Part shown: positions 35,937 through 47,435 of the stretch, piece after piece
Position numbering within the stretch: position 1 is the stretch's first letter
How the letters are laid out: each line of letters begins with the position of its first letter
The notes under the pieces: model-generated
Told to the model about the DNA's origin: nothing
The model's input: only the letters and a program-made list of their open reading frames with translations
Databases searched by the model: none
Translations under genes and position numbers: made by a program
Source of the DNA: Idiomarina seosinensis
GTDB lineage: Bacteria > Pseudomonadota > Gammaproteobacteria > Enterobacterales > Alteromonadaceae
Direction: 5' to 3'
DNA: 64,000 nt
Assembly (NCBI RefSeq): GCF_003987275.1
Contig: NZ_PIQF01000001.1
Span: 682,001 to 746,000 of the forward strand

Positions 35937-36164
35937 ATGACGATTGACTACTTGTTTTCTGTATCGATGAGTTACCAGGAGTTTACCGAAATCTATTACG
36001 GTGGTGGTGCGCAGCAGTTAGTTGTTACATCAACGCAAGGCACTCGTGTGTCTATTCCGGCCGGGCGCATGGTGCCTTTTGTCGACTCTTCAGGGGTTCG
36101 GGGCCTATTCCGCCTTACCGTTGATCAGAGCAATAAATTTGTTGCTTTACAGCGCGTTCGCTAG
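35937..36164 (+). CDS. DUF2835 family protein
   Basis: 75 residues: YLFSVSMSYQEFTEIYYGG, then RVSIPAGRMVPFVDSSGVRGLFRL and a short end. This matches the DUF2835 pattern (a small beta-rich protein of unknown function found in gammaproteobacteria). No signal or membrane segment. The SD is weak. It lies 49 nt after pepN and is followed by a long inverted repeat. Confidence 0.82.
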   Translation: MTIDYLFSVSMSYQEFTEIYYGGGAQQLVVTSTQGTRVSIPAGRMVPFVDSSGVRGLFRLTVDQSNKFVALQRVR

Positions 36165-36165
36165 A

Positions 36166-36222
36166 TAGTTATTAGACAAAATCTCATAACCTAATGAGGT
36201 GGCTGGTCTAAAGAGTTAACTA
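36166..36222 (+). repeat. Long imperfect inverted repeat between DUF2835 gene and gdhB
   Basis: TAGTTATTAGAC (36166-36177) pairs with GTCTAA (36206-36211) and TAACTA (36217-36222), with a 5-nt bulge (AGAGT). An inner pair CTCAT/ATGAG continues the stem. No U-tract follows, so it is not a standard terminator. It may be an RNA fold at the end of the DUF2835 transcript. Confidence 0.45.
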
Positions 36223-36237
36223 TTACTGGAAATAGCG

Positions 36238-36266
36238 TTGAAAGCCCGCGTCAAATGTCCGACAAT
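36238..36266 (+). promoter_or_regulatory. Candidate sigma-70 promoter for gdhB
   Basis: TTGAAA (-35, 5 of 6), a 17-nt spacer and GACAAT (-10, 4 of 6), leaving a leader of about 80 nt before the ATG at 36354. The only convincing -35/-10 pair I found in this 189-nt gap. Confidence 0.45.
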
Positions 36267-36353
36267 AACATCAATCATAGATTATCGGGCCGTGGGTCGC
36301 TGTTCGGCTTACCTACGACGTTTCACTACTAAAAGCTCAAGGACTCTGCAATT

Positions 36354-39300
36354 ATGTCGTTGGTCGATGGTCAGTCTCCAGTTCTGCTGGAAAAAGTCGT
36401 TGAATTAATTAAGAAAAAAGTCTCGTCCTCTCAATCCTCATTGGTACAGGAGTTTGCTAAACGCTTGTATCGCAACATTGCCTCTGATGATCTTAGCCAC
36501 CGTAATGACAGTGATATGTACGGTGCGGTACTAGGACTATGGCACAGCTTTAACGAATATAAGCCTGGTGATAAGGCTCTGATTAAAGTTTATAACCCGG
36601 ATGTTCCCAACGATGGCTGGGAATCCCCGCATACCATTATTGAGATTATTCAAAGTGATATGCCGTTTATGGTCGATTCTGTGCGAATGGCGCTGCAACG
36701 CATGGGCATTACCACGCACTTGCTATTGCATATGCCGATCAGCCACGAACGGGATGCGGATAACCAGGTAACTGAGATGCTGAAGCCCGGTACCCGGGGC
36801 GATAATCACGTTGATACCGTTTTCTTAATTGAGATCGACCGTCAAACCGATAACGAAGAGATTAAAGCCATACGCAAAGAACTGATTTCAGTCATGGAAG
36901 AGATCAGCCTTGCAGTTAACGACTGGAAAACAATGCGTGAACGTCTGCATAGCGTTGCCGACAATGTGAACGGCGAACAATATCCATGCAGCAAGAAACA
37001 GAAAAGTGAGATTCAAAAGTTTCTCAGTTGGTTAGCAGACGATAATTTCACTCTGGTTGGTTACCGCTCATATGATTTGAAGCCGGTGAAAGGAGATTAT
37101 GAATTAAAGCAGGTGAAAAACAGTAGCCTTGGCTTAATGCGTAACTCAGAGTCGGATAAAGGGCGGTTAATATCGACGCTTCCAGAAGACGGCCGTGAAA
37201 TTAGCCATGATAAACGTATCTTACTGCTGACCAAGACCAACTCTAAGTCACGCGTGCATCGTCCTGCTTATTTTGATTACATTGGAATTAAACGCTTTGA
37301 CGAAGATGGTGATGTTATTGGTGAAGAGCGTTTTATCGGTCTTTATTCGGCTAATTTTTATAACGATAGTGCGCGTGATATTCCGCTAGTTAGTGAGAAA
37401 ATCGGCCGGGTTATAGAAAGTTCAGGTTTTGCACCACAATCTCATGCGGCGAAAGCACTATTGAATATATTGGAAACCTATCCGCGGGATGAAATTGTGC
37501 AGGCTAACGATGCCGACCTGCTGGAAGTGGGTTTGGGTGTTCTGCAGATGCAAGAACGCGATATGACGCGAGTATTTGTGCGGCGTGATATTTTTGGGCG
37601 GTTTATGTCGATAATGGTGTATGTGCCGAAAGAGCGCTACAACACGATACTACGGGAGCGCACCCAGCAAATATTGCAGCGTACCTTGAACACCGATTAC
37701 GACGTTGATTTTACCACCTATTTTTCTGAGAGCGCATTAGCTCGTACGCATTACACAGTGCGTTTACGCGATGAACAACAGGATGTGAACGTGAAGGAAT
37801 TAGAACAAAACTTGATTGAAGCGGCTCGCACTTGGGAAGACAACTTCGAGCGTATTGTTCACTCCACCTTTGGTGAGGCTAAAGCCACACAACTGTTAAA
37901 GCGCTATGGTTCGGCATTCCCACGTTCTTACAAAGAGGAGGTGCTGCCATCGGTTGCTATTTCTGACTTAAAGCAGCTGGAATCATTAGACGATGCGCAT
38001 AAACTGGGCATGGTGCTATACCGTGCGCAAGAGGAAAAAGACGACAGTGTTCATTTGCGTCTAAAGCTATTCCATAAAGACGAACCTATTCATTTGTCCG
38101 ATGTTTTGCCGATGCTAGAAAACTTCGGGCTGCGAGTTATCGGTGAGAGTCCTTACCCAATTCGCACGGCCGATGGTGTAACTTATTGGATACTTGATTT
38201 CCAAATGATCCACACTGGCGGCTCACTTGAATTAGAAACAACTCGTGAACTGTTCCAAAATGCCTTTGCCAAAGTTTGGCGCGGCCAGCTCGAGGATGAC
38301 GGCTTCAACCGTTTAGTGCTAGGCGCCGGCATGACCGGGCGGCAAGTGACTATCTTGCGTATGTTAGCTAAGTACATGCGTCAAATTGGCACCACATTTA
38401 GTCAAAGCTATATCGAGAGTACCTTCAGCAAATATCCGCTGTTAGCGAAACTGGTTGTAAAAATGTTCTTTACCCGCTTCGAACCGGGCACTAAGGGCAT
38501 GGATAAGAAACTGGAATCTTTGCACACGCGAATAAATGGGGAACTGGACAACGTTGCAAACCTGGACGATGACCGGATTATCCGCCGTTATGTTGAGTTA
38601 ATTGATGCGGCGTTACGGACCAACTTTTTCCAGCCCGACGCTGAAGGAAATGACAAACCCTATATTTCGGTGAAGTTTTTACCTGAACTGATACCGGAAA
38701 TGCCCTTACCGCTGCCTAAGTATGAAATCTTTGTCTACTCACCACGAGTTGAAGGGGTACATTTAAGAGGCGGCAAAGTTGCTCGCGGTGGTCTGCGTTG
38801 GTCTGATCGTCGGGAAGACTTTCGTACCGAAGTACTTGGCCTGGTCAAAGCACAGCAAGTTAAGAACACCGTTATTGTGCCGGTCGGTGCTAAAGGTGGC
38901 TTTATCTGTAAAGCGCTGCCGGAAGACCGTGAAGGGATGATGGCGGAAGGCAAATCCTGTTATAAAACCTTTATTCGGGCGTTGCTGGATATTAGTGACA
39001 ATATTGTAGAAGGTGAGGTTGTAGCACCGGAGAACGTTGTTCGCCATGACGACGACGACTCTTACCTTGTGGTCGCGGCTGATAAAGGAACGGCCACTTT
39101 CTCAGATATTGCTAATAGTATCTCGGCCGAATACAACTTCTGGTTAGGTGATGCTTTTGCTTCTGGTGGTTCTGTTGGTTACGACCATAAAAAAATGGGT
39201 ATTACCGCTCGTGGAGCCTGGGAATCAGTTAAACGCCACTTCCGCGAAATGGGAATTGATTGTCAGTCGACCGATTTCACCTGTTTAGCGATAGGGGATA

Positions 39301-41198
39301 TGGGTGGTGATGTTTTCGGTAACGGTATGCTGTTGTCAAAACATACTCGCTTGCAGGTTGCTTTTAACCATTTACACATATTTATCGACCCTAACCCTGA
39401 TGCGGCTAAGTCGTGGAAGGAACGCGACCGGTTATTTAAATTACCTCGCTCAAGCTGGGAAGATTACGATAAAGATCTCATTTCTAAAGGCGGTGGCATT
39501 TTTAACCGCAGCGCGAAAGCGATTGAGCTTACGCCTGAAATCAAAAAGATGCTGGGAACCAAGAAGAAATCAATGGCGCCAAATGAATTGATCAGAGCTT
39601 GCCTGACCATGGATGTTGATTTGATTTGGAACGGCGGCATTGGCACTTATGTTAAAGGCAAGCAGGAAACTGACTCTGATGTTGGCGACCGGGCAAACGA
39701 TGCATTACGAGTGAATGGTTCGGAGCTCAATGCTAAAGTTATTGGCGAGGGCGGCAACCTCGGTATGACTCAGTTGGGACGAATTGAGTTTGCACAAAAT
39801 GGCGGACGGATTAACACCGACTTTGTCGACAATGTCGGTGGTGTCGATTGCTCCGATAACGAAGTTAATATTAAGATTCTGCTGAATAGCCTGGTTAACA
39901 GTGGCGACTTAACTAAAAAGCAGCGTGATAAGTTGCTTTATGACATGACCGACGAAGTGTCTGAAATTGTGCTGGATGACTGTAATCGCCAGACATCGTC
40001 GATATCTGTAACGGCTCTGCGTGGAGCTGATCAGATAAAAGAGCTGCAGCGCTTTATTCATGAACTTGAGCGTCAGGGATCGTTAAACCGCTCACTTGAA
40101 TTTTTGCCCAGTGATGATGAGCTAGCAGAACGACAAGCCGCAAACCAAGGCCTGACACGACCCGAGTTATCGGTAATTACTGCTTACGGCAAAATGGTGC
40201 TAAAAGAGCAGCTGATTACCGATGAAATTACCGAGGATCCTTATCATTCTCGCGAGCTATTTGAGTCGTTTCCGCGACCGTTGCAAAAGCAATTTGCTGA
40301 AACCATGGAGTCGCATCCGCTTAAAGGTCAAATAATTGCGACTAAGTTAGCCAATAATATTGTTAACGATATGGGTCCTAACTTTGTCCTGCGTAAGCAA
40401 GAAGCCACAGGAGCATCAGTCGCTGAGGTTGCTTCATCCTATGTGGTGGCGCGCGAATGCTTCCGGGTTGAAGAGTTATGGCAGCAAATTGAAGAATTGG
40501 ATAACAAAGTTCCTGCTGAGTCGCAGAACGAAATATTGTTCCAGCTGCGCCGCATGGTGCGTCGTGCTACTCGTTGGTTCTTACGTCACCGTAATCCGTC
40601 ATTGAACGGCATTCAGGAACACATAGAGTTTTACATGCCGGCGTTCGATGACTTGCGTGAAAACTGCTTAAACTATATGACCGAGGAAGAAGCAGAAGTA
40701 TTGCGCGACTCCGCCAAGAAATATCAAGAGCTTGGCTATCCAGCTGACTTAGCGAAGAAGATAGCCTGCCTTAGCACGGTATTCTCGGCAATGGACGTGG
40801 CAGAAATTGCGCACGATACGCAGCAAAGCTTTAACATTGTTGGTGAGCTTTACTTCCACCTTGGAGCGAAACTGAATCTGCATTGGTTCCTTAATCAGAT
40901 AAACCAGCAACCCGTTGCCAACCATTGGCAAGCGTTGGCTCGCGCCGCGTTCCGCGAAGAGTTGGATTGGCAGCAACGCTCGCTGACATTGGTGGTGTTG
41001 AAGTCTACTGAGGAAGCCAACAAGCCAGAACAAAAACTGCAAGACTGGATCGATCAAAACGAAGCCTTGTTGCAGCGTTGGCAGAGTATGCTTTCTGACT
41101 TCCGTACAACGAAAAGTCATGAGTTTGCAAAATTCTCAGTTGCCTTGCGCGAATTAATGCTACTAAGCCATAACTGTGCACCTAAGGTAGGCGGCTAG
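36354..41198 (+). CDS. gdhB: NAD-specific glutamate dehydrogenase, large (180 kDa) type
   Basis: 1614 residues, typical for the L_180 class. It deaminates glutamate to 2-oxoglutarate and ammonia with NAD+. The N-terminal ~700 residues hold ACT-like regulatory segments; the catalytic domain (~730-1250) has [25 protein letters not shown] and [14 protein letters not shown] with the catalytic lysines, then [17 protein letters not shown] and [12 protein letters not shown] of the NAD-binding part. The rest is a helical C-terminal domain. An SD-like AAGGA lies 10 nt before the ATG. It is adjacent to pyrD (1-nt overlap). This enzyme fits catabolic use of amino acids. Confidence 0.95.
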   Translation: MSLVDGQSPVLLEKVVELIKKKVSSSQSSLVQEFAKRLYRNIASDDLSHRNDSDMYGAVLGLWHSFNEYKPGDKALIKVYNPDVPNDGWESPHTIIEIIQSDMPFMVDSVRMALQRMGITTHLLLHMPISHERDADNQVTEMLKPGTRGDNHVDTVFLIEIDRQTDNEEIKAIRKELISVMEEISLAVNDWKTMRERLHSVADNVNGEQYPCSKKQKSEIQKFLSWLADDNFTLVGYRSYDLKPVKGDYELKQVKNSSLGLMRNSESDKGRLISTLPEDGREISHDKRILLLTKTNSKSRVHRPAYFDYIGIKRFDEDGDVIGEERFIGLYSANFYNDSARDIPLVSEKIGRVIESSGFAPQSHAAKALLNILETYPRDEIVQANDADLLEVGLGVLQMQERDMTRVFVRRDIFGRFMSIMVYVPKERYNTILRERTQQILQRTLNTDYDVDFTTYFSESALARTHYTVRLRDEQQDVNVKELEQNLIEAARTWEDNFERIVHSTFGEAKATQLLKRYGSAFPRSYKEEVLPSVAISDLKQLESLDDAHKLGMVLYRAQEEKDDSVHLRLKLFHKDEPIHLSDVLPMLENFGLRVIGESPYPIRTADGVTYWILDFQMIHTGGSLELETTRELFQNAFAKVWRGQLEDDGFNRLVLGAGMTGRQVTILRMLAKYMRQIGTTFSQSYIESTFSKYPLLAKLVVKMFFTRFEPGTKGMDKKLESLHTRINGELDNVANLDDDRIIRRYVELIDAALRTNFFQPDAEGNDKPYISVKFLPELIPEMPLPLPKYEIFVYSPRVEGVHLRGGKVARGGLRWSDRREDFRTEVLGLVKAQQVKNTVIVPVGAKGGFICKALPEDREGMMAEGKSCYKTFIRALLDISDNIVEGEVVAPENVVRHDDDDSYLVVAADKGTATFSDIANSISAEYNFWLGDAFASGGSVGYDHKKMGITARGAWESVKRHFREMGIDCQSTDFTCLAIGDMGGDVFGNGMLLSKHTRLQVAFNHLHIFIDPNPDAAKSWKERDRLFKLPRSSWEDYDKDLISKGGGIFNRSAKAIELTPEIKKMLGTKKKSMAPNELIRACLTMDVDLIWNGGIGTYVKGKQETDSDVGDRANDALRVNGSELNAKVIGEGGNLGMTQLGRIEFAQNGGRINTDFVDNVGGVDCSDNEVNIKILLNSLVNSGDLTKKQRDKLLYDMTDEVSEIVLDDCNRQTSSISVTALRGADQIKELQRFIHELERQGSLNRSLEFLPSDDELAERQAANQGLTRPELSVITAYGKMVLKEQLITDEITEDPYHSRELFESFPRPLQKQFAETMESHPLKGQIIATKLANNIVNDMGPNFVLRKQEATGASVAEVASSYVVARECFRVEELWQQIEELDNKVPAESQNEILFQLRRMVRRATRWFLRHRNPSLNGIQEHIEFYMPAFDDLRENCLNYMTEEEAEVLRDSAKKYQELGYPADLAKKIACLSTVFSAMDVAEIAHDTQQSFNIVGELYFHLGAKLNLHWFLNQINQQPVANHWQALARAAFREELDWQQRSLTLVVLKSTEEANKPEQKLQDWIDQNEALLQRWQSMLSDFRTTKSHEFAKFSVALRELMLLSHNCAPKVGG

Positions 41199-42205
41199 TG
41201 TATCAACTGCTAAGACGTTGGTTATTTGCACAAGATGCTGAGGATTCTCACGATTTAACGCTTGGCATTTTAAGACGCTTTGCAAATACACCGTTGTCGC
41301 TGTTCTGGCGACAACGGTTGCCTGCAAAACCTGTCGAAGTTATGGGGCTTAAGTTTCCAAACCCGGTAGGTCTGGCTGCCGGCCTGGATAAGAATGGTCG
41401 CTGTATACGAGCATTTGGGCAGATGGGATTTGGCTTTATCGAGATCGGTACGGTGACACCAAAGCCCCAGCCGGGAAACCCAAAGCCGCGTTTGTTTCGG
41501 CTGCCGAAAGATCAGGCCATCATAAACCGTATGGGTTTTAACAATGATGGTGTTGATGCGCTGGTCGACCAAGTAAAAAAGGCCCGTTATCACGGCATTG
41601 TCGGAATTAACATCGGCAAAAATAAAACCACTGAAGAAGCTGATGCACTGTCAGATTATTTAATTTGTCTGGAAAAAGTGTATGCGCTGGCCGACTACAT
41701 CACTATTAATATTTCCTCACCGAATACCCCCGGCTTAAGAAACTTTCAACATGGCGATGCATTAAACGCACTGTTAGAAGGATTGAAAAGCCGACAGCGG
41801 GCATTGGCTGAAGAAATAGGGCGTTATGTTCCGTTAGTGGTTAAGATTGCACCGGATTTGACCGAAGAAGAAGTCAAAACCATGGCTGAGGCATTTAATC
41901 AGCAAGGTATTGATGGAGTCATTGCAACCAACACGACCTTGTCTCGCGAAGGTTTGAAAGATCAGCAATTAGCTGAGCAGGCCGGTGGATTAAGTGGTGT
42001 TCCGGTGCGGTCATTAAGCACCGGCGTGATTAAGCTTTTACGCCAACATCTGCATGAAGACATTCCGATTATCGGTGTGGGTGGAATTGACAGTTTACAA
42101 TCAGCTAAGCAGAAGCTGGATGCGGGAGCGAGTTTAGTGCAGCTCTATACCGGGTTTATTTATAAAGGCCCTAAGCTGGTTAAAGAAATTGTAAACAAAC
42201 TGTAA
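41198..42205 (+). CDS. pyrD: Dihydroorotate dehydrogenase (quinone), class 2
   Basis: 335 residues (E. coli 336). It oxidises dihydroorotate to orotate in pyrimidine synthesis, passing electrons to the quinone pool. The N-terminal helical part (~1-40) is the membrane-associated quinone channel. [35 protein letters not shown] and the catalytic-base block [11 protein letters not shown] (Ser, as in class 2) are clear; VGVGGIDS and YTGFIYKGP bind FMN phosphate. The start is GTG at 41198, overlapping the gdhB stop. The following zapC is as in E. coli. Confidence 0.95.
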   Translation: MYQLLRRWLFAQDAEDSHDLTLGILRRFANTPLSLFWRQRLPAKPVEVMGLKFPNPVGLAAGLDKNGRCIRAFGQMGFGFIEIGTVTPKPQPGNPKPRLFRLPKDQAIINRMGFNNDGVDALVDQVKKARYHGIVGINIGKNKTTEEADALSDYLICLEKVYALADYITINISSPNTPGLRNFQHGDALNALLEGLKSRQRALAEEIGRYVPLVVKIAPDLTEEEVKTMAEAFNQQGIDGVIATNTTLSREGLKDQQLAEQAGGLSGVPVRSLSTGVIKLLRQHLHEDIPIIGVGGIDSLQSAKQKLDAGASLVQLYTGFIYKGPKLVKEIVNKL

Positions 42206-42282
42206 GCTAAACTTGTCAGGCGTCGCTACATTTAGTATTTTAGATGTGCAAATTCCCATATTATAATTAACAAGGAACGATT

Positions 42283-42837
42283 TTGCACGACTCAACCCAG
42301 TGGTTTTGGCTGTACAGCCCGGAGAAACAACAGCTGGCGATACAAACAGATGAACCTGAACCTTATACCTTGCCGTATAAGAGTCAGCAGCTGGTAAATA
42401 TTAGTTTTACAAAACAGCCGCTGGACATTGAGGATGCAAGTTTGTATCAGTCGATTGTGGAGTCGTTACAATCCTATCCCGCAGAGTCACTAAAAGCTTC
42501 CCCAGAGCAAGTTGCCGTTAACGCGGTTGCATTTAAGCGTTTCGGCTGCCCACAGATGCCACAGAGTTGGCATTTTCAGAAGTCTGACCTGGAACAGTGG
42601 TCCAGAGAGCGGACGCTTTGTGAGTTAAACTCAGGTTTCGATCAAGGCTTGTTTTTAATTCTGGATATTGATGATGAATTTGCCAGCTGTCTATTAATGA
42701 GTTCGTCAATGCAGGTATCTGCGATTAAGACATTAAAGCAATTTCAAGTCATGAAAGTCCTCAATAACCGTTTGTTACCAGCGACCATAGATCTGGCTGC
42801 ATCGACACAAAAAGACTGGACACAAAAGCTGGCTTAA
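42283..42837 (+). CDS. zapC: Cell division protein ZapC
   Basis: 184 residues (E. coli 180). ZapC binds and bundles FtsZ at the division ring. The block QMPQSWHF (E. coli QMPKSWHF), an early WFWLYSPEKQQL and the end MKVLNNRLLPA match the family. The position between pyrD and rlmL is the E. coli order, with ycbX missing. The start is TTG at 42283, with AAGGA 6 nt upstream. Confidence 0.88.
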   Translation: MHDSTQWFWLYSPEKQQLAIQTDEPEPYTLPYKSQQLVNISFTKQPLDIEDASLYQSIVESLQSYPAESLKASPEQVAVNAVAFKRFGCPQMPQSWHFQKSDLEQWSRERTLCELNSGFDQGLFLILDIDDEFASCLLMSSSMQVSAIKTLKQFQVMKVLNNRLLPATIDLAASTQKDWTQKLA

Positions 42838-42888
42838 AAAAAAGATTATTAAAAATGAGTAATTTCTTTAGAAAGGAATCGGAAGAAT

Positions 42889-42965
<77 letters not shown>

Positions 42966-42979
42966 TCCGATTGAGGTGC

Positions 42980-43008
42980 ATAGTAGAGACCTTTAGCGTT
43001 TAACGCAA
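42980..43008 (-). promoter_or_regulatory. Promoter of tRNA-fMet
   Basis: On the minus strand: TTGCGT (-35), a 17-nt spacer, TACTAT (-10), ending 14 nt before the tRNA 5' end. Spacing is ideal for sigma-70. Confidence 0.7.
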
Positions 43009-43086
43009 GCGCTATTTTCAGATTTATTACCGTTCGATTAAATATTCGGCACTTTGCTGATAAACTCACCAAAACAGGCGCTATTA

Positions 43087-43115
43087 AAGACACCGATGCC
43101 TGCCTTCTGTATAAT
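43087..43115 (+). promoter_or_regulatory. Promoter of rlmL
   Basis: AAGACA (-35, 4 of 6), a 17-nt spacer and a perfect TATAAT (-10). Transcription would start near 43122, which rules out the TTG at 43118 as the rlmL start. Confidence 0.65.
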
Positions 43116-43150
43116 CATTGCCATTGTTTATTATGGGTTTTACGAACTTC

Positions 43151-45274
43151 ATGCAAAGATACTTTATCGCCTGCGCAAAAGGCATCGAACCGTTACTTTT
43201 TGACGAACTACAAACGTTGGGAATAACGGATGTAAAACAAACGCTTGCAGGTTGCACGATTCAAGCTTCGCTGGAGCAAGCTTATCAGGTTGCCTTATGG
43301 TCCCGCCTTGCGAGCCGGGTGCTGCTTGAACTCGGTAAAGCCGAGGTAACTACCGCTGACGATATTCAGGCGGTGATTACACAATATGACTGGCAGCAGG
43401 TATTAGATCCGAGTGCGTCCTTAGTCATCGATTTTAATGGCCACAGTGAACAAATACGACATACGCAGTTTGGTGCGCAAATCATTAAAGATGGTATTGT
43501 CGATTACTTTAAAGCTTTGGGTCAGCAGCGCCCATCAGTGGATAAACAGCACCCCGATATCCGTATAGCGGCAAGATTGCATAAGGGCGAACTAGTTTGG
43601 TCTTTAGATTTTAGTGGTGAAGGCTTGCATAGAAGGGGCTACCGACTGCAGCAGGGCGAAGCGCCGTTGCGGGAAAATTTGGCGGCTGCGATTCTATACC
43701 GTGCCGGCATCGAAGAGTTTTTAGGAAAGCCCGAATTTAACTTTTGCGACCCGTTCTGTGGTTCCGGAACACTGGTGATTGAAGCCGCTATGATGGCGCT
43801 TGATCATGCTCCGGGATTAGCTCGGGCAAATTGGGGCTTTTTAAACTGGAAAGGGCACCAGCCAAAAGTTTGGCATGAACTGCTTGAGCAGGCGGAGCTG
43901 CGCTTCAAGAAAGCTCGCGCAACGTTTACCGGTCGTATCGTTGCCAGTGATATTAATTCCCGATTAGTGGCTATGGCTGAGACTAACAGCAAACGGGTGT
44001 TACTGGATAAGTTTATAGAATTCCGCCATGAGAATGCTATGGAAGTCGAGGCACCGGCTGAGAATGGGCTGCTGGTGAGCAACCCGCCATACGGTGAGAG
44101 ACTCGGTGAGGAAGTGGAAACGTTATTGTTATATCGCCGTTTTGGTCGTCAGCTGAAGGCACAGTTTAGTGGCTGGAAAGCAGCTATATTGGCCGGCGAT
44201 GAGAGCTTACTTAAACGCTTAAAACTTCGTAGCGATAAAAAGTATCGCTTCCACAATGGCGCGCTTGAAGTCACGCTTGCTAATTACGACTTAACCAAAG
44301 AGCAACCAGAGTTTACCGAAAATCAAAACAATGACATTGCTAACCGGCTCCAGAAGAACCATCAGAAGCTGTCAAAGTGGGCCCGTAAAGAGCAGCTGGA
44401 AGCCTGGCGTTTGTACGATGCAGATTTGCCGGACTACAACGCTGCAATTGATGTTTATCAGGACTACTTAGTGGTACAGGAATATGCACCACCGAAGACA
44501 ATTCCAGAAGGGGTTGCCCGCGATCGTTTATGGCATTTGCTCGAAACGATTAGCGATGTTCTGCCTTACACCGAGGACCACATTATTTTAAAAGTGCGGC
44601 AGCGGCAATCGGGTACTCAGCAATATCAAAAGAAAAAAGAACCCGCGGAGAGCGTGGTGTTGCATATCAATGAATACGCCGCGCAGTTTGAAGTTAATTT
44701 AACTGACTATCTGGACACTGGTTTGTTCCTTGACCATCGACTGGTTCGCAAAGAACTTGTCGATAAATGCGATGGTCTGGATGTTTTGAACTTGTTTGCT
44801 TACACCTGTTCCGCATCGGTCCAGGCGGCACTTGGTGGAGCCAACCGTGTTGTATCGGTGGATATGTCAAAAACTTATCTACGCTGGGGTGAGCGTAACT
44901 TCAGGCTCAATGGTCTGAACAATCCTAACTATGAGTTCATTCAGGCTGATTGCTTTAACTGGTTGCGAGAGAATCGCCAGCTTGACCCATTTGACGTTAT
45001 CTTTCTTGATCCGCCAACGTTTAGTAACTCGAAACGAATGGAAGGAACGTTGGATATTCAGCGCGACCACGTTGGTTTAATAAAAACCGCGGCACGGTTA
45101 TTAACTGAGGATGGCGTTATTTTGTTTTCCAATAACCGCCGAAAATTTAAGATTGACGAAGAAGCTTTAGAAAAGGCGGGCTTTTCGGTGAATGATCAAA
45201 CCGAGGCGTCCATTCCAGAGGACTTTAAACGCCATAAAGGTATTCATCATTATTACATTATTTCAAGAATTTAA
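43151..45274 (+). CDS. rlmL: Bifunctional 23S rRNA methyltransferase RlmL/RlmK (m2G2445 and m7G2069)
   Basis: 707 residues from the ATG at 43151 (E. coli 702). The N-terminal half has a THUMP domain (~45-155) and the RlmL methyltransferase with [16 protein letters not shown] and the catalytic [10 protein letters not shown] (NPPY). The C-terminal half (RlmK) has [20 protein letters not shown] and [13 protein letters not shown]. Both S-adenosylmethionine motifs are intact. An in-frame ATG at 43133 is also possible; neither has a strong SD, but [11 protein letters not shown] is the family's usual beginning. Confidence 0.94.
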   Translation: MQRYFIACAKGIEPLLFDELQTLGITDVKQTLAGCTIQASLEQAYQVALWSRLASRVLLELGKAEVTTADDIQAVITQYDWQQVLDPSASLVIDFNGHSEQIRHTQFGAQIIKDGIVDYFKALGQQRPSVDKQHPDIRIAARLHKGELVWSLDFSGEGLHRRGYRLQQGEAPLRENLAAAILYRAGIEEFLGKPEFNFCDPFCGSGTLVIEAAMMALDHAPGLARANWGFLNWKGHQPKVWHELLEQAELRFKKARATFTGRIVASDINSRLVAMAETNSKRVLLDKFIEFRHENAMEVEAPAENGLLVSNPPYGERLGEEVETLLLYRRFGRQLKAQFSGWKAAILAGDESLLKRLKLRSDKKYRFHNGALEVTLANYDLTKEQPEFTENQNNDIANRLQKNHQKLSKWARKEQLEAWRLYDADLPDYNAAIDVYQDYLVVQEYAPPKTIPEGVARDRLWHLLETISDVLPYTEDHIILKVRQRQSGTQQYQKKKEPAESVVLHINEYAAQFEVNLTDYLDTGLFLDHRLVRKELVDKCDGLDVLNLFAYTCSASVQAALGGANRVVSVDMSKTYLRWGERNFRLNGLNNPNYEFIQADCFNWLRENRQLDPFDVIFLDPPTFSNSKRMEGTLDIQRDHVGLIKTAARLLTEDGVILFSNNRRKFKIDEEALEKAGFSVNDQTEASIPEDFKRHKGIHHYYIISRI

Positions 45275-45282
45275 GCGCTGAT

Positions 45283-45519
45283 ATGGCAACCTTTTATTTT
45301 CTCTCAAAACCGAACTGCCCATTATGTACAGAGGCATTGCAGTTGCTGCATGAATTGCCTCTGGAAGAGCCGGTCGATTTATCTATGGTTGATATATCAA
45401 CGCGTTCCGATTTGCAGGAAGAATATGGCTGGCTGGTTCCTGTATTAGTCGATCATCAAGATAATGAGCTGCGCTGGCCATTTGATCAGCAACAGTTACT
45501 GGAGTTTGTCGAACGATGA
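45283..45519 (+). CDS. Glutaredoxin-like protein (DUF836 type)
   Basis: 78 residues with a thioredoxin-fold start YFLSKPNCPLCTEAL; the CPLC motif is redox-capable. The later PVLVD is the cis-Pro region of the fold. The partner is unknown. It lies 8 nt after rlmL and overlaps uup by 4 nt (ATGA), so it is part of the rlmL-uup operon. Confidence 0.85.
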   Translation: MATFYFLSKPNCPLCTEALQLLHELPLEEPVDLSMVDISTRSDLQEEYGWLVPVLVDHQDNELRWPFDQQQLLEFVER

Positions 45520-47432
45520 ATTTATTACGTGTGCAAGATGCACAGCTGGCTTTTGGCGCAGACGCCATTTTAGACCATGTAAACTTTGTGCTAGAGCCCG
45601 GCGAACGCGTTTGTTTGGTGGGCAGAAATGGTGCTGGCAAGTCGACTTTATTAAAAGTTATTGATCAAGAGATTGCGTTAGACGACGGCCAGGTTCAATA
45701 CGTTGGCGATACGGTAGTAACTCGTTTACCTCAGGATCCACCACAGCAATCCGAGCAACGAGTTTATGATTACGTTGCAGAAGCTTTAAGAGAAACCGGG
45801 GCGCAGTTAGCCCGGTATCATCTATTGTCAGAGCAGCTTACCGATAACCCGTCCGATGCAGTACTAAACGAAATAGATGCGCTGCAGGCAAAAATAGATG
45901 CGAATAACGGGTGGCAGATAGAGACCCGTATTGAGCAGGTATTGACCCGTTTAGACTTACCACATGATCTAGGCATGGCTGACCTCTCTGGCGGGTGGCT
46001 AAGACGGGTAGCGTTAGCAAGGGCGTTGGTCGTTAACCCAGACGTGTTGCTACTGGATGAGCCAACCAACCATCTTGATATAGAGATGGTCCGCTGGCTA
46101 GAAGAGCAAGTTAAGGAGTTTAAAGGGGCAGTTCTGTTTATCAGCCACGACCGTGCATTTATCCGAAGCTTAGCGACACGCATTGTCGATCTTGATCGTG
46201 GTCAGTTGAGCAGCTACCCCGGCAATTACGATCGGTATCTTGAAAAGAAGCAAGAGCAGTTAGAGGTCGAAACCGCGCAAAATGCAGAATTCGATAAAAA
46301 GCTAGCTGCTGAAGAAAGCTGGATCAGGCAGGGCGTTAAAGCTCGCCGAACGCGTAACGAAGGTCGGGTGCGGGCGCTTCAGGCATTACGCAAACAGAGA
46401 CAACAACGCCGTGAGCTTCAGGGTCAGGCAAATCTGCGGGTTAACGAAGCAGGGCGCTCGGGTAAGCGGGTATTTGAAGGTGAAGATATACAGCTTCAGT
46501 TTGGTGATAAAGCCATTATTAGAAACCTCGATTTGATGCTGCAGCGTGGCGACAAGGTTGCACTGATTGGCCCCAACGGCTGCGGAAAAAGCACCTTAAT
46601 CAAAGTGATTCTAGGTGAACAGTCAGTCGATTCTGGTCAGCTAAAATTCGGCACCAATTTAGAGGTGGCTTACTTTGATCAACATCGGGCGCAACTCGAT
46701 CCAAAACAAAGCGTTATGGACAATGTCGGTGACGGTAAGCAGGACGTAGTGTTCCAGGGGCGTCCCCGGCATATTCTAAGTTATCTGCAGGACTTTTTAT
46801 TTACTCCAAAACAAGCTAGAACCCCAGTATCTGCATTATCAGGCGGTGAACGAAACAGGGCACTACTGGCGAAGATTTTGCTCAAGCCAAGTAATTTGCT
46901 GGTTCTGGATGAGCCAACCAACGATCTCGATATCGAAACTTTAGAGCTGCTTGAGCAAATTATTGCTGAATATCAGGGAACCGTGCTGTTAGTCAGTCAC
47001 GACCGGGAGTTTGTCGATAATACTGCAACAGCTGTCTTACACTTTGAAGGCGGCGGCAGGATTAATGAAATTATTGGTGGTTTTACCGAGCTGGAGCACT
47101 ATTTAGCATCTCGTCCGCAGCAATCTGCTTCAGCTGTAGAAAACCAAGGAACCAAAAGCCAGACGCAACTGTCTGACAAGGGTTCAGGAAAAGCTAATAA
47201 AAAGTTATCCTATAAATTACAAAGAGAGCTCGATAACCTCCCTGGTGAAATACAGGCACAAGAAGAAAAACTCGAAACGATACAGAAGAAACTAAATGAA
47301 CCTGAGTTCTTTAACCAGCCAATTGATGTGACCGAGCCGGTAATGACCGAGGCCGCTCAATTAGAAGAGCAGTTACTGTTAATGCTGGAGCGATGGGAAG
47401 AACTTGAAAACTTATCAAAACAGAGTAGTTAG
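45516..47432 (+). CDS. uup: ABC-F family ATPase Uup
   Basis: 638 residues with two ATP-binding domains and no membrane segments. Walker A motifs are GRNGAGKST (~35) and GPNGCGKST (~350); signature motifs LSGGWLRRVAL and LSGGERNRALL; Walker B LLLDEPTNHLD and LVLDEPTNDLD. The linker between domains is Arg/Gln-rich, and the last ~75 residues form a coiled coil typical of Uup, which binds DNA or the ribosome. Uup is linked to ribosome function and to suppression of transposon precise excision in E. coli. Confidence 0.94.
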   Translation: MNLLRVQDAQLAFGADAILDHVNFVLEPGERVCLVGRNGAGKSTLLKVIDQEIALDDGQVQYVGDTVVTRLPQDPPQQSEQRVYDYVAEALRETGAQLARYHLLSEQLTDNPSDAVLNEIDALQAKIDANNGWQIETRIEQVLTRLDLPHDLGMADLSGGWLRRVALARALVVNPDVLLLDEPTNHLDIEMVRWLEEQVKEFKGAVLFISHDRAFIRSLATRIVDLDRGQLSSYPGNYDRYLEKKQEQLEVETAQNAEFDKKLAAEESWIRQGVKARRTRNEGRVRALQALRKQRQQRRELQGQANLRVNEAGRSGKRVFEGEDIQLQFGDKAIIRNLDLMLQRGDKVALIGPNGCGKSTLIKVILGEQSVDSGQLKFGTNLEVAYFDQHRAQLDPKQSVMDNVGDGKQDVVFQGRPRHILSYLQDFLFTPKQARTPVSALSGGERNRALLAKILLKPSNLLVLDEPTNDLDIETLELLEQIIAEYQGTVLLVSHDREFVDNTATAVLHFEGGGRINEIIGGFTELEHYLASRPQQSASAVENQGTKSQTQLSDKGSGKANKKLSYKLQRELDNLPGEIQAQEEKLETIQKKLNEPEFFNQPIDVTEPVMTEAAQLEEQLLLMLERWEELENLSKQSS

Positions 47433-47435
47433 TGA

